Shown piece by piece: positions 7,336 to 16,360 of a stretch of DNA of 64,000 bases. Every line of letters starts with the position of its first letter. Position 1 is the first letter of the stretch. Source of the DNA: Halorussus pelagicus (GTDB lineage Archaea; Halobacteriota; Halobacteria; Halobacteriales; Haladaptataceae); the NCBI RefSeq assembly GCF_004087835.1, contig NZ_CP035119.1, positions 682,001-746,000 on the forward strand, read 5' to 3'. The notes beneath the pieces were generated by a model. It did no database searches. It worked only from the letters and a program-made list of their open reading frames with translations, and was not told the origin of the DNA. The position numbers were made by a program, and so were the translations under genes.

Positions 7336-8596
7336 CCGCGCTCACCTCCTCGTTTTCGCTCGCTGGTTCCTCGCCCGCGCGGTCCGCGGCGCGTCGCGCG
7401 TCGCTCTTGAAGTAGTCGTCGGGAAGCGCCTGCGAGGGGTCGTACTCGCGCCGTGCGAGAACGCACCGAGCGCCGTGTTCTCCGGTCTCGGTCGTCCCGT
7501 CTCGGGGGTCTCCAGTCTCCACGTCGAACTCCGGGGGGTGGTTCAGACACTCCTCCATCGCTTTCGGACAGCGGTCGGCGAAGTAACATCGGTTTTCCAT
7601 CTCGTCGTCGTAGAGGTCCGGCACGTTGCCCTCGATGGGTTGGAGTCGGGGCGCGGGTTCGTCCATGTCGGGAATCGAACCGAGTAGCCCCTGCGTGTAG
7701 GGGTGAACCGGGTCGTCGAACACGTCTTGGAGCGTGCCCCGCTCCACTATTTCTCCGGCGTACATCACGCCGACTCGGTCGCACATCCGGGCGATGACGC
7801 CGAGGTTGTGCGTAATCATCATGATGCTCATCCCGGTGTCCTCCTGCAAGTCGCGCAGGAGGTCGAGAATCTGGGCCTGAATCGTCACGTCGAGCGCCGT
7901 CGTCGGTTCGTCGGCGATGAGCAGGTCGGGTTCACCCGCGAGGGCTTGGGCTATCATCGCGCGCTGGAGCATCCCGCCCGAGAACTCGTGGGGGTACTCG
8001 TCGGCGCGCTCGGCCGGGTCGGGGATGCCGACCTGTTCGAGCAGGTCGATGGCCTCGGCCCGACTCTCCTCGCTGACGTAGCTCCGCGACGGCAGGACCG
8101 CACTCGTAAGCAGGTCAGTGAGTCCGAACCCCTGCGTGCGCGAGCGCGTCGAACGCGGATTCGAGCGCGCGCGGCGCTGGACCTCGACCGCTTCGGCTAT
8201 CTGCTCGCCGACGGTCAGCGAGGGGTTCAGACTGCTCATCGGGTCCTGAAAGATGGTGCTGAACGACGGCCCGCGGAGCGACCGCCGGACGTTCTCGGGC
8301 ACCCGACGCACGTCCACGAACTCGCCGTCCACTGCCTCCGGGGTGTCGTCTCGGACTTCCTCAGCGAGGTCCGAATTGCGGTACCAGACCTCGCCGCTGG
8401 TGACGCGGCCCGGCGACTCCACGAGGTCGATGACCGAGAGCGCGGTCACGCTCTTGCCCGACCCCGACTCGCCGACGATGCCGAAGACTTCGCCGTCGCG
8501 CACGTCGAAGTCAACGGATTCGACTGCGTTGACCTGTCCGTCCTCGGTGAAAAAGCGCGTCGAGAGGTCCCGGACGCGCAGGAGGTCATCAGCCAT
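7328..8596 (-). CDS. Peptide/nickel-type ABC transporter ATP-binding protein (DppD/OppD-like)
   Basis: The 422-residue ATPase is the partner of the following DppF-like protein. Walker A is GESGSGKSV, the signature is [15 protein letters not shown] and Walker B ends in LLIADEP. It is longer than the usual 320-330 residues because of a basic loop of about 40 residues between the Q-loop region and the signature ([18 protein letters not shown]) and a charged C-terminal tail (after about 380). The C-terminal [14 protein letters not shown] motif fits the oligo_HPY domain. Its start codon overlaps the permease stop by one base. Confidence 0.92.
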   Translation of the reverse strand: MADDLLRVRDLSTRFFTEDGQVNAVESVDFDVRDGEVFGIVGESGSGKSVTALSVIDLVESPGRVTSGEVWYRNSDLAEEVRDDTPEAVDGEFVDVRRVPENVRRSLRGPSFSTIFQDPMSSLNPSLTVGEQIAEAVEVQRRARSNPRSTRSRTQGFGLTDLLTSAVLPSRSYVSEESRAEAIDLLEQVGIPDPAERADEYPHEFSGGMLQRAMIAQALAGEPDLLIADEPTTALDVTIQAQILDLLRDLQEDTGMSIMMITHNLGVIARMCDRVGVMYAGEIVERGTLQDVFDDPVHPYTQGLLGSIPDMDEPAPRLQPIEGNVPDLYDDEMENRCYFADRCPKAMEECLNHPPEFDVETGDPRDGTTETGEHGARCVLARREYDPSQALPDDYFKSDARRAADRAGEEPASENEEVSADD

Positions 8597-9666
8597 CAGA
8601 CGCCACCTCCTTCGCCCTCGATACCGGGGTCCAAGGCGTCACGAAGCCAGTCGCCCACGAGGTTGATGCCGATGACCGTCAGCACGATGGCGACGCCGGG
8701 CACCGTCGAAATCCACCACGACGACGCCAGATAATCCCGGCCCTGCGCGATGTCGAAGCCCCACGAGAGGCTAGTCCCCGAGAAGCCGAGGAACGACAGC
8801 GCCGACTCCAGCAGGACGATGGCCGCGATTTGGATGGTCGCCAGCACGAGGATGGGTGTCACGCTGTTGGGCAGGATGTGCTTGCGAAGGATGAAGCCGT
8901 CGTTCGCACCCACCGAGCGGGCGGCCTTGACGTACTCTTGGCCCTCGATGGACAACGCCTCGCCGCGGGCGACGCGGGCGAACCACACCCAGTTTACGAG
9001 TCCGACGACGATGATGACCGTCCCCGGTAACGCGAACGTCTCGGGCATGTTCGGCGCGATACCCGCCTGTACGAGCGGGTCGGGCAAGTCAACGACCGCC
9101 CTGCCGAACAGACCGACCAGCGCGACGGCCAACACGAGCGACGGGAACGCGAGCATGATGTCGGCACTCCGCATCAGCGCGTCGTCCACTTTCCCGCCGT
9201 AGTAGCCAGCGGCAAGTCCCACGGTGACGCCGACCGACGCGGCGATGAGCGTCCCGAGGAGACCGACCAATAGGGAGGTCCGCGCGCCGTAGATGACCCG
9301 CGAGAGCATGTCCCTGCCGAGCGAGTCGGTTCCGAGCGGGTACTTCGGCGTCGCCGACACCGTGACTGTCTCGTTGACGACCTCTATCGACCCGTTGACC
9401 ATCTCGGAACTGGTCTCGGTGGACGTTTGGCTGAACCCGAGCGGGGGAAGTTGGGACTGCTCCAAATTCTGATTCGTGGGGTTGTGGGGCGCGATTAGGG
9501 GTGCGAACAGCGCCACCAGCACGATTGCGACCACGACGACGATACCGATTTTCGCCAGTGCGCTCTGGCGAAGCTCCTTCCGAAGATTCCGAACTGTTCG
9601 CGGGGAGACGCCCCGCTTGAGTCCGTTCCAGAACGCCTCGAAGAGTCTCTCTATCGGTCCGACCAT
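8596..9666 (-). CDS. Peptide/nickel-type ABC transporter permease (DppC-like)
   Basis: This 356-residue membrane protein carries the BPD_transp_1 permease domain with about six helices. The N-terminal cytoplasmic part (LRKELRQSALAKIGIVVV) leads into the first helix. A long loop (about 70-115) includes LGTDSLGRDMLSRVIYGAR, the conserved DppC motif. The EAA-like coupling loop RSVGANDGFILRKHILPN contacts the ATPases. It overlaps both its neighbours by a single base, consistent with translational coupling through the operon. Confidence 0.93.
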   Translation of the reverse strand: MVGPIERLFEAFWNGLKRGVSPRTVRNLRKELRQSALAKIGIVVVVAIVLVALFAPLIAPHNPTNQNLEQSQLPPLGFSQTSTETSSEMVNGSIEVVNETVTVSATPKYPLGTDSLGRDMLSRVIYGARTSLLVGLLGTLIAASVGVTVGLAAGYYGGKVDDALMRSADIMLAFPSLVLAVALVGLFGRAVVDLPDPLVQAGIAPNMPETFALPGTVIIVVGLVNWVWFARVARGEALSIEGQEYVKAARSVGANDGFILRKHILPNSVTPILVLATIQIAAIVLLESALSFLGFSGTSLSWGFDIAQGRDYLASSWWISTVPGVAIVLTVIGINLVGDWLRDALDPGIEGEGGGV

Positions 9667-10652
9667 TAGTGAACCACCTGCGGGTTGATGTAGGCGTACA
9701 GCGCGTCAACGAAGATGTTGATGACGACGAATCCCATTCCGATGACGATGAGCGACCCCTGAATCAGCGGCCAGTCGCGGGCGTTGATGGCGTTGATGAG
9801 CAGGGTTCCCAGTCCGGGCCACGCGAAGACGGCCTCGGTGATGACCGCGCCGCCGATGAGCGTCCCGAGTTGGAGTCCAAGCACGGTGATGACCGGAATC
9901 AGCGTGTTCCGGAGCGCGTGCTTGTACCGAACCAACGTCTCGGGCAGTCCCTTCGCCCGCGACGAGCGGACGTAGGGCTTGCCGAGTTCGTCGAGCATCC
10001 CGCTCCGAGTCAGTCGCGTGATGAGCGCGGTGAAGTAGGTACCGAGCGTAATCGCCGGGAGCGTGATGTGGTTGAGCCACGTTATCAGTCCCGAGACCTG
10101 AAACTGCGTCACCAGCATCGTCAGCGCCGGGTAGAGACCGATACCCCGGCGACTCGTCGGGAACAGGCTGAACTGGACCGACAGAATCAGCACCAGCATG
10201 ATGCCGAGCCAGAAGTTCGGCGTCGAGATGCCGACGAGCGAGAAACTGGTCGCGGCGTAGTCGGCGGGTTCGTGTCGCCTCGTGGCCGAGATAACGCCGA
10301 GCGGAATCGAGATTACCACGGCGACGATGCTCGCGGCGACCGCCAGTTCGAGGGTAGCCGGGAGGCGAGCGAAGATGAGACCGCTTGCCTCGACGCCCCG
10401 AATGTAGGAGTAGCCCATGTCGCCCTGTAACAGGTTGAGGAGGTAGTCGAAATACTGGACGTAGAAGGGTCTGTTCAGACCTAATTCCGTGGCTATCTGT
10501 TGGCGTAACTCTTGGCTTGCGTCCAGCGGCGCGACGAACGTAATCGGGTTGCCCGGCGTCACGTATCGCAGTCCGAACACCACCGTTACGACGCCCCAGA
10601 CGACCAGTATTCCCTGTGCGCTACGCTTGAGTAAGAATCGTCCCATCGACAT
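9666..10652 (-). CDS. Peptide/nickel-type ABC transporter permease (DppB-like)
   Basis: The 328-residue membrane protein is the second permease of the importer. It starts MSMGRFLLKRSAQGILVVWG, a short basic cytoplasmic head and first helix, followed by the family motif VVFGLRYVTPGNP. The coupling loop is RSSRAKGLPETLVRYKHALRN. It has about six predicted helices and usual length. The gene follows the substrate-binding protein by 39 bases and its stop overlaps the next start by one base. Confidence 0.93.
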   Translation of the reverse strand: MSMGRFLLKRSAQGILVVWGVVTVVFGLRYVTPGNPITFVAPLDASQELRQQIATELGLNRPFYVQYFDYLLNLLQGDMGYSYIRGVEASGLIFARLPATLELAVAASIVAVVISIPLGVISATRRHEPADYAATSFSLVGISTPNFWLGIMLVLILSVQFSLFPTSRRGIGLYPALTMLVTQFQVSGLITWLNHITLPAITLGTYFTALITRLTRSGMLDELGKPYVRSSRAKGLPETLVRYKHALRNTLIPVITVLGLQLGTLIGGAVITEAVFAWPGLGTLLINAINARDWPLIQGSLIVIGMGFVVINIFVDALYAYINPQVVH

Positions 10653-10691
10653 TAGCCATCACTCCGTCGAAGCGAAAACATGAGTTGAGAC

Positions 10692-12329
10692 TTACTGTCC
10701 GTCGGCGGGTGCCATCGCGTAGGCGTCGATTCGCTCGTCGCGGCGGGCCTGCCACTGAATCCGGTTCTGGACTCCGTACACGCTGTACTGGCGGTTCAGG
10801 AATATCCACGGCGCTTGGTCGTGGAGCGTCTGATTGACCGACTGGAGCGTCTGCTCGCGTTGGTCCTGGTCGCCCTGACTCTGGGCCTGCTCCATCATGC
10901 TATCGACCTCCTCGTTGCTGTATGAACTGAGCGCGCCGTCGGTGGTCAACAGCGGGATGATGGTCTGGCTCGCGTCGAACGTCGCGTTGCCCCACCCGAT
11001 GAGGTAGAAGTCCGGACTCGTCTCCAGATTCCCGTCGGTGAGTTCGCCCGCGAGCGTCCCGAAGTCGCGCTGTTGGACCGAACAGGAGACGTTCGAGAGC
11101 TGGTCGATCTGGTTGGCGACCGCTTGCGCGACTTCGAGGTCCTTGAGGTATCGACCGACCGGCGTGTGGAGCGTGATGGAGGCTCCGGCGTGGCCGCTCT
11201 CCTCGACCAGTTGTTCGGCCTGCTCCACGTCGTACGGGTACGGGTTCACGTCTGAGTTGTATCCGAAGAAGCCTTCGAGCGTGGGCTGGCCTGTCGGGTC
11301 GGCGAATCCCGAGAGGACGTTCTCGATGATGCTGTCGAGGTTCACCGCGTGATTCATCGCGCGGCGGAACTTCGGGCTGGAGAACGGTTCGACGTTGTAC
11401 TTCATCGCGTTGTAGATGACCCGCGTACTCGGGGCCGCGCTGATTTTGGCGCTCCCCGAGTTCCGGACCCGCGAAACGTCTTGGGGCGGGACGTTGACGA
11501 CGATGTCGGTCTCGCCCTCCACCAGTTGGTTCACGCGCGTACTCGATTCCGAGGCCGCACGGAACGTCAGCGACGTGACTGCGGCCGGTTCCCGCCAGTA
11601 GTCCTCGTAGTTGGAGAACTCGACTTTCACGTCGGACTGGTACTCTTCGAGTTGGAACGGTCCGGTGCCGTTCATCTGCTGGGCGACTTCGGACTTCGAG
11701 CGCTCTTGCACCCACGACTGCTGCATCACGTCGCAGTAAGTCGCAAACAGCGAGAACACGACGGGGTTGATGCCGTCGGACATCACGTCTACCGCGCGCT
11801 CGCCATCGACGACTTCCGCACCCGTGACGCCAGCGAGTTGGTCGGACTGGGGGCTAGCGATGCCAACGTCCTCCTGAACGATGCGGTTGATGCTGAACGC
11901 CACGTCCTGTGGCGTTAGCTGGTCGCCGTTGTGGAAGGTGACGCCCTCCCGGATGGTGAATCGAATGCGCCCCGGCTCTTGGCGTTCGTAAGCCGTCGCC
12001 AACTTCTCGACGATTGTCCCGTCCTGTTCTCGGCCGAGTACACCCTCGTAGGCGTGGAGAACCACGTTGTCCGTCGGCGTCTCGCGGTGGTTCTGCGGGT
12101 CCAGCGTCGAGGGCATCTGGCCCTGCGTGATGGTGACCGCAAACTCCTCGCCGTCGCCGCCGTTCTCTTCGGTCGTTTCGGTTCCTTCCGTCGTCGTATC
12201 CGTCTCGGTCGTCGTCGTTTCCTGACCGCCACCGCCGGTACACCCCGCGACCGAAGCGGTCGCGGCCGCGGCACCGGCAGCCGTCAGAAACTTCCGTCGA
12301 GATGGACCTTCGTCGTGCGCCATATCCAC
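10692..12329 (-). CDS. Peptide-type ABC transporter substrate-binding lipoprotein (DppA-like, Tat-exported)
   Basis: The 545-residue protein is an SBP_bac_5 binding protein. The N terminus carries a twin-arginine motif (SRRKFL, Arg 11-12), a hydrophobic stretch and a lipobox ending at Cys30 (SVAGC). A Thr/Glu-rich linker of about 30 residues, typical of haloarchaeal lipoproteins, follows. The family motif region is TIREGVTFHNGDQLTPQDVAFS. It captures peptides or other small ligands outside the cell and delivers them to the permeases. First gene of the operon; a palindrome overlaps its likely promoter. An alternative Met lies two codons downstream (MAHDEG). The ligand cannot be read from sequence. 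Confidence 0.93.
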   Translation of the reverse strand: MDMAHDEGPSRRKFLTAAGAAAATASVAGCTGGGGQETTTTETDTTTEGTETTEENGGDGEEFAVTITQGQMPSTLDPQNHRETPTDNVVLHAYEGVLGREQDGTIVEKLATAYERQEPGRIRFTIREGVTFHNGDQLTPQDVAFSINRIVQEDVGIASPQSDQLAGVTGAEVVDGERAVDVMSDGINPVVFSLFATYCDVMQQSWVQERSKSEVAQQMNGTGPFQLEEYQSDVKVEFSNYEDYWREPAAVTSLTFRAASESSTRVNQLVEGETDIVVNVPPQDVSRVRNSGSAKISAAPSTRVIYNAMKYNVEPFSSPKFRRAMNHAVNLDSIIENVLSGFADPTGQPTLEGFFGYNSDVNPYPYDVEQAEQLVEESGHAGASITLHTPVGRYLKDLEVAQAVANQIDQLSNVSCSVQQRDFGTLAGELTDGNLETSPDFYLIGWGNATFDASQTIIPLLTTDGALSSYSNEEVDSMMEQAQSQGDQDQREQTLQSVNQTLHDQAPWIFLNRQYSVYGVQNRIQWQARRDERIDAYAMAPADGQ

Positions 12330-12344
12330 TACAACAGCTACTCT

Positions 12345-12371
12345 ATCATAAATATGCTGTGGTGTACCACA
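12345..12371 (-). promoter_or_regulatory. Putative promoter and palindromic operator of the peptide transporter operon
   Basis: On the minus strand an AT-rich TATA-like element (about 12345-12355) lies 16-26 bases before the operon's first ATG. Immediately upstream is tgtggtgtaccaca at 12358-12371, whose 6-base arms are perfect reverse complements around a 2-base centre. It would overlap the BRE position, a plausible site for a regulator. Confidence 0.45.
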
Positions 12372-12420
12372 CCATTCGCCGGTCTCGAGGTCCGCTCTGC
12401 CCTCCCGTGATTTGCAGCCG

Positions 12421-12433
12421 TAAGTTTAAGTTA
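12421..12433 (+). promoter_or_regulatory. Putative TATA element for the RNase H-like gene
   Basis: The run taagtttaagtta lies 22-34 bases before the ATG at 12455, fitting a leaderless transcript. Confidence 0.4.
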
Positions 12434-12454
12434 CACCGGACCGGTAGCTCATAT

Positions 12455-13105
12455 ATGGCCGTTCACGGCCGCTCCTCTCCACTCCGGGCACTGTTCGACG
12501 AATCGCCCACGCCCCACATCGCCCACCCGCCGCGGACGCATCACCGCGATTTCTACGTCGCCACGGACGGCTCGTACAGCCTCCAGAGCGACGACGGCGG
12601 ACTGGGTGCCATCATCGAAACGCGGGACGGTAAGCGGGTCGCTCGCCTCTCGGTCCCCGACGAATCGGTCACCGACAACAACGTGGCCGAGTATCGTGCG
12701 CTCCACCTCGGACTCGACGTGCTGGCGGCGCGCGCGCCGACCGGCGCGCGCGTCGGCGTCCTCGTGGACCACGACGACCTCGCGGCCAACGTCAACAGCG
12801 CGGCGCTGGCGACTCGTCGGACCGACAACACGCCGCCGCGGAAACTGTCGGTGCCACCCGCGGGCGAACACCACTGGCGCGGGATTCGGGCGCGAGTCTC
12901 TCGGTTCGGCGAAATCCGGGCCGCGGTCCTCGAAAGCGGCCAAAACCCCGCTCACGCGCTGGCGAACGCGCCCGAGGAGTTCGCGCACGTCAACCGCGAG
13001 TCGGACCGGTGTCTCCTGCCCGAGCGCACGACCTCCAGCGAGGCCCAGATTCCACCGCCCTCGCGGGCAGACCGGCAAACTGGTGATTCGCGGGCAAGCG
13101 ACTGA
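12455..13105 (+). CDS. RNase HI-fold protein
   Basis: The 216-residue protein shows the RNase H fold pattern: the first-strand aspartate in FYVATDGSYS, the helix glutamate in NNVAEYRALHLGL and an aspartate after the fourth strand in VGVLVDHDDL. The final acidic residue is probably in HVNRESDRCL near residue 185. The first 30 residues are a separate head (LFDESPTPHIAHPP). The family cleaves the RNA strand of RNA-DNA hybrids, but some archaeal members are catalytically altered, so activity is likely rather than certain. The upstream frame to 12302 has no homology, hence the ATG at 12455. Confidence 0.75.
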   Translation: MAVHGRSSPLRALFDESPTPHIAHPPRTHHRDFYVATDGSYSLQSDDGGLGAIIETRDGKRVARLSVPDESVTDNNVAEYRALHLGLDVLAARAPTGARVGVLVDHDDLAANVNSAALATRRTDNTPPRKLSVPPAGEHHWRGIRARVSRFGEIRAAVLESGQNPAHALANAPEEFAHVNRESDRCLLPERTTSSEAQIPPPSRADRQTGDSRASD

Positions 13106-13302
13106 CGGCTCCGTGACTATCCAGTTCACGACCGGACGGACTCGCAGTCGCTGGCTGGCCCGCGGTCGATGTGGCTGTCGCTATCGGTATCCGCGGACAG
13201 CGACCGCGCAAAGCTCGTCGGCCGTTCGGGGGCGGTTTCCCCAGAGAGTCGGGCGCTACCGAGTTTCGAATTCGACAGCGCAGACGCGAATCGTGGGACG
13301 GC

Positions 13303-13404
13303 CTACTCGACCAAACCCACGGCGTAGACGTGTCCGCGGAGTTCCGATTCGGACTCGAACGACTCCCCACACGCCTCGCACACGCACGTCTCGTGGTTCC
13401 ACAT
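13303..13404 (-). CDS. Very small zinc-finger protein (33 residues)
   Basis: The frame MWNHETCVCEACGESFESES continues with ELRGHVYAVGLVE. It has the CxxC pair and one His of a C2H2-type finger, and the ending HVYAVGLVE resembles small haloarchaeal C2H2 proteins. In-frame Mets further upstream (13425 and 13437) could extend it to 40-48 residues. The second His of a full finger is missing, so metal binding would need another ligand such as His4 or a Cys. The function is unknown; it may be a micro-protein of the type abundant in haloarchaea. Confidence 0.5.
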   Translation of the reverse strand: MWNHETCVCEACGESFESESELRGHVYAVGLVE

Positions 13405-13704
13405 GACCGCGGAGACGGTCGGAAACGGCGTAAACATTGGTCGAAGCATCGGGAAACGTAAACGACGAGCGCCGCGAGTAGCGGGCGCGTCGGTCCAATC
13501 GCGCGAGCGAGGGGACGAACGGGCACGCGCCGAGTTGGTCTCGTTCCGGTAGGTAAACGTTCGTCCGATTCGGGATGGTTTCCCACACCCCCGTCGCGCA
13601 TGAAGACGGCGTCGAACAGCGCACCGTCTCGTTCGACGGTGACTCGACGCCGAATCTGTCGCGCGACCGGAAATGATACGGCCCGCCGCCCACAGGGTCC
13701 GAGT

Positions 13705-14217
13705 ATGAACGCTCGCAACCTGATGACCGACGACGTAGAGACGGTCCACGAAGACGACGAAATCAGCGAGGTGCTGACTCGCCTCGGGAGCGCTGAGTTC
13801 AACGGCTTCCCGGTCGTGGACGACGACGAGCGCGTGGTCGGCATCGTCACCCAACACGACCTCGTCCACATGTTCCAACCGAGCGACCGGACGCTGTGGA
13901 TTCCCATCGGCTTTCCGCCGTTCCTCGAAACGCTGGAGTACGCCATCGACCTCTCGTGGGACGACCTCGACACCGAACTCGACCTGCTCAAACACGCAAA
14001 CAAGCCGGTTCGGACCGTCATGACCGACGACGTGGTGACGGTCGCTCCCGACACCGACTTCGACCGCATTCTCGACTTGCTGGTGGACGACGAGCGCGAT
14101 ATCAACCGCCTGCCAGTCGTTGACGAGCAGGGGAAACTCCTCGGCATCGTGGCCCGACAGGACGTGCTTCGGGCGGTCCGCGACGAGCGACGCGCGGGCG
14201 AAAAATCGGTCTCGTAA
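13705..14217 (+). CDS. Two-CBS-domain protein
   Basis: The 170-residue soluble protein consists of two CBS motifs forming one Bateman module: residues 1-60 (MNARNLMTDDVETV..., FNGFPVVDDDERVVGIVT) and about 105-165 (VRTVMTDDVVTVAPD..., INRLPVVDEQGKLLGIVAR). A linker of about 45 hydrophobic/charged residues (PSDRTLWIPIGFPPFLETLE) separates them. CBS pairs bind adenosine nucleotides and regulate partner proteins. No catalytic domain is attached, and the partner is unknown. The ATG at 13705 begins directly at the domain. Confidence 0.9.
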   Translation: MNARNLMTDDVETVHEDDEISEVLTRLGSAEFNGFPVVDDDERVVGIVTQHDLVHMFQPSDRTLWIPIGFPPFLETLEYAIDLSWDDLDTELDLLKHANKPVRTVMTDDVVTVAPDTDFDRILDLLVDDERDINRLPVVDEQGKLLGIVARQDVLRAVRDERRAGEKSVS

Positions 14218-14274
14218 CCGGCAACCCTCGGTACCCATCGAAACGTTCAGGCTTTGGGGGAAGCCAGTCCGACC

Positions 14275-15201
14275 GTGAGAAGATACCGGAACGTCGCGCT
14301 GTTCGTCGCATTGGCCGCGGTCTGGGGGTCGGCATTTATGGCCATCAAGGCCGGACTCACCTACTTCCCGCCGGTTCTCTTCGCGGCGATTCGCTACGAC
14401 ATCGCGGGCGTACTGATGTTGGCCTACGCCGTCTACGCCACCGACCGCTGGCGACCCAGAACCAGCGGCGAGTGGCAGTTAGTTGCAGTCGGCGCAACGC
14501 TCCTGATTGCGGGCTACCACGCCTTTCTGTTCGTCGGCGAGCAGTACACGACCAGCGCCGTCGCCGCCGTCATCGTTAGCCTGAGTCCCGTCCTGACGAC
14601 GGGGTTCGCGCGTCTCTTTCTCCCGAGCGAGCGACTGACCCCGGCGGGTATCGCGGGACTCCTCCTCGGACTCGTCGGCGTGGTCGTCCTGAGCGACCCG
14701 AATCCGAACAACCTCGTGACCTCGAATGCGGTGGGGCAAGTGCTCGTGTTCGCCGCCGCCGGGTCGTTCGCGCTCGGGAGCGTCCTGACCCGCCGCATCG
14801 ACGTCGAACTCCCCATCGAGACGATGGAGGCGTGGTCGATGGTCCTCGGCGCACTTTTGATGCACGCCGTTAGCTTCGCCCGGCCGAGCGAGTCGCTGGC
14901 CGCGGTCCGCTGGACGCCCGAGGCTATCTGGGCGATAGCGTACCTCTCCATCGCGGCGAGTGCGCTCGGGTTCCTCGTCTACTTCGACCTACTGGAGCGA
15001 CTCGGTCCCATCGAAATCAACTTCGTCTCCTACGTCGCGCCCGTCTTCGCGGCGCTCTCGGGGTGGTGGTTCCTCGGCGAGAGCATCGACCTCACGACGG
15101 TCGCGGGCTTCCTCGTCATCTTCGCGGGATTCTGTCTACTGAAGCGCGAGACGCTGGCCAGCGAACTCCCGAAACTCCGCGCCGTCGTGACCCGGCGCTG
15201 A
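14275..15201 (+). CDS. EamA/DMT-superfamily transporter
   Basis: The protein of about 308 residues has ten predicted membrane helices arranged as two EamA repeats (helix 1 LFVALAAVWGSAFMAIKAG; second repeat starts near VLVFAAAGSFALGSVLTRR). The family exports metabolites such as amino acids, nucleotides or drugs; the substrate is unknown. No ATG is available near the start: GTG at 14275 (then RRYRNVAL) and TTG at 14254 are the candidates, and I prefer GTG for its position just before the first helix. It is followed by a small membrane protein on the same strand. Confidence 0.87.
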   Translation: MRRYRNVALFVALAAVWGSAFMAIKAGLTYFPPVLFAAIRYDIAGVLMLAYAVYATDRWRPRTSGEWQLVAVGATLLIAGYHAFLFVGEQYTTSAVAAVIVSLSPVLTTGFARLFLPSERLTPAGIAGLLLGLVGVVVLSDPNPNNLVTSNAVGQVLVFAAAGSFALGSVLTRRIDVELPIETMEAWSMVLGALLMHAVSFARPSESLAAVRWTPEAIWAIAYLSIAASALGFLVYFDLLERLGPIEINFVSYVAPVFAALSGWWFLGESIDLTTVAGFLVIFAGFCLLKRETLASELPKLRAVVTRR

Positions 15202-15298
15202 TGGTCGGCCGGGGTTCCGAAACGACGGTCACCCGCGACCCGACGACGGACTGCCCGGACCAGAAGGACTTTGAGGGCGCGACGAACACCACCGACAA

Positions 15299-15529
15299 AT
15301 GACCGAACGGAACGATTTCACCGGATTCGCGCCCGAACGGGACGAAATCGGGCGAGACCGGTCGAACCCGGCCCGCTCGCGGACCGCAACTGTACTCTTC
15401 GTCGTCGGTCTGAGCGTCGTCGCCGCGAACAGCGCGCTCTACTTCTTCGACGTGCAACTGCTCTCGCACCCGGCGGTTTCGGTTCTCGGTCTCGCGCTGT
15501 TGCTGCCGCTGTATCTGCGCGAGCGATGA
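15299..15529 (+). CDS. Small two-helix membrane protein, unknown
   Basis: The 76-residue protein has a charged head (MTERNDFTGFAPERDEIGRD) and two hydrophobic segments, about 30-48 (TATVLFVVGLSVVAANSAL) and 56-72 (PAVSVLGLALLLPLYL). Codon use fits its neighbours. I do not recognise a function; similar small membrane proteins are widespread in haloarchaea. Confidence 0.65.
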   Translation: MTERNDFTGFAPERDEIGRDRSNPARSRTATVLFVVGLSVVAANSALYFFDVQLLSHPAVSVLGLALLLPLYLRER

Positions 15530-15631
15530 CTGGACTCGGAGTCCGCTGACGGAGAGTTGCTGTCGGCCGCGCTCGGTGGTGGATGTGTGGCCACAACCGC
15601 TTTTGAACCGACTCCGGTAGTTCTCTGCTCG

Positions 15632-16333
15632 ATGAGCGCATTCATTATCAGGCGGTCCACGTTCGTTGCGGTCGGACTCGGCGTGTTGCTCGTCGTCGGT
15701 GCCGTCGCTGGGGGTGTCGTCGCTGGCGCGTTCGACGCCGGAGCGAGCGACGAGACGCTACAACCAGACGCCGACACTGCCGACCGGGCAGTCGGGGCAG
15801 TCGGACTGCAGAACGAGAGCGACGGCAACGACACCACGGTCTCCCCGAATCAGACCTTCGATGCGATGCGAACCGTAGAGAACCGGACGAACGGCACCGT
15901 CGTCGGCGCGCGCCTCACCGGCGAAGGAAACAGCGAGTTGGCCCAATCGACGTTCGTCTACGAACTCAACGTGTTAGCGGCCAACGGCACGCGACTCGTG
16001 GCGGAGGTCTACGCGAGCAACCAGACGGTTATCGGCGTCGAAGCGTCAAACGAGAGCGACGGCTTTTTCGACGACCTGCTCGGCTCTGACGACGGCGTCC
16101 CCGACGAGGCGCGCAACGCGAGTTCGCTTCGGTCCGGAATCGAGGCCGTTCGGGTCGCCCTGAACGAAACCGAGGCCGCTCCTGAAAATTCGAGCGTTAC
16201 GAAACTCGCGCTCGGGACCCGAGACGACTCGCTGGTCTACACGGTGACGATACTCGAACCGGGCGGCGAATCGCGCGAGATAGTGGTGGCCGCAACAAAA
16301 GGCGCAGACGGCGTCGTCACGACCGACCCGTAA
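15632..16333 (+). CDS. Membrane-anchored extracytoplasmic protein, PepSY-like
   Basis: The 233-residue protein has a short cytoplasmic head, one N-terminal hydrophobic segment (about 11-34, FVAVGLGVLLVVGAVAGGVV) and a long acidic exterior rich in Asn-x-Ser/Thr sites. The region FVYELNVLAANGTRLVAEV with VIGVEAS looks like a PepSY-type beta-strand pair. Repeated NGT/NES/NQT sites suggest N-glycosylation. The ATG at 15632 places the membrane segment correctly, so I prefer it to an upstream start at 15557. No enzymatic motif is seen. Confidence 0.7.
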   Translation: MSAFIIRRSTFVAVGLGVLLVVGAVAGGVVAGAFDAGASDETLQPDADTADRAVGAVGLQNESDGNDTTVSPNQTFDAMRTVENRTNGTVVGARLTGEGNSELAQSTFVYELNVLAANGTRLVAEVYASNQTVIGVEASNESDGFFDDLLGSDDGVPDEARNASSLRSGIEAVRVALNETEAAPENSSVTKLALGTRDDSLVYTVTILEPGGESREIVVAATKGADGVVTTDP

Positions 16334-16360
16334 CGTCGGGCAAGTCGCCTCCGGCGCTCG

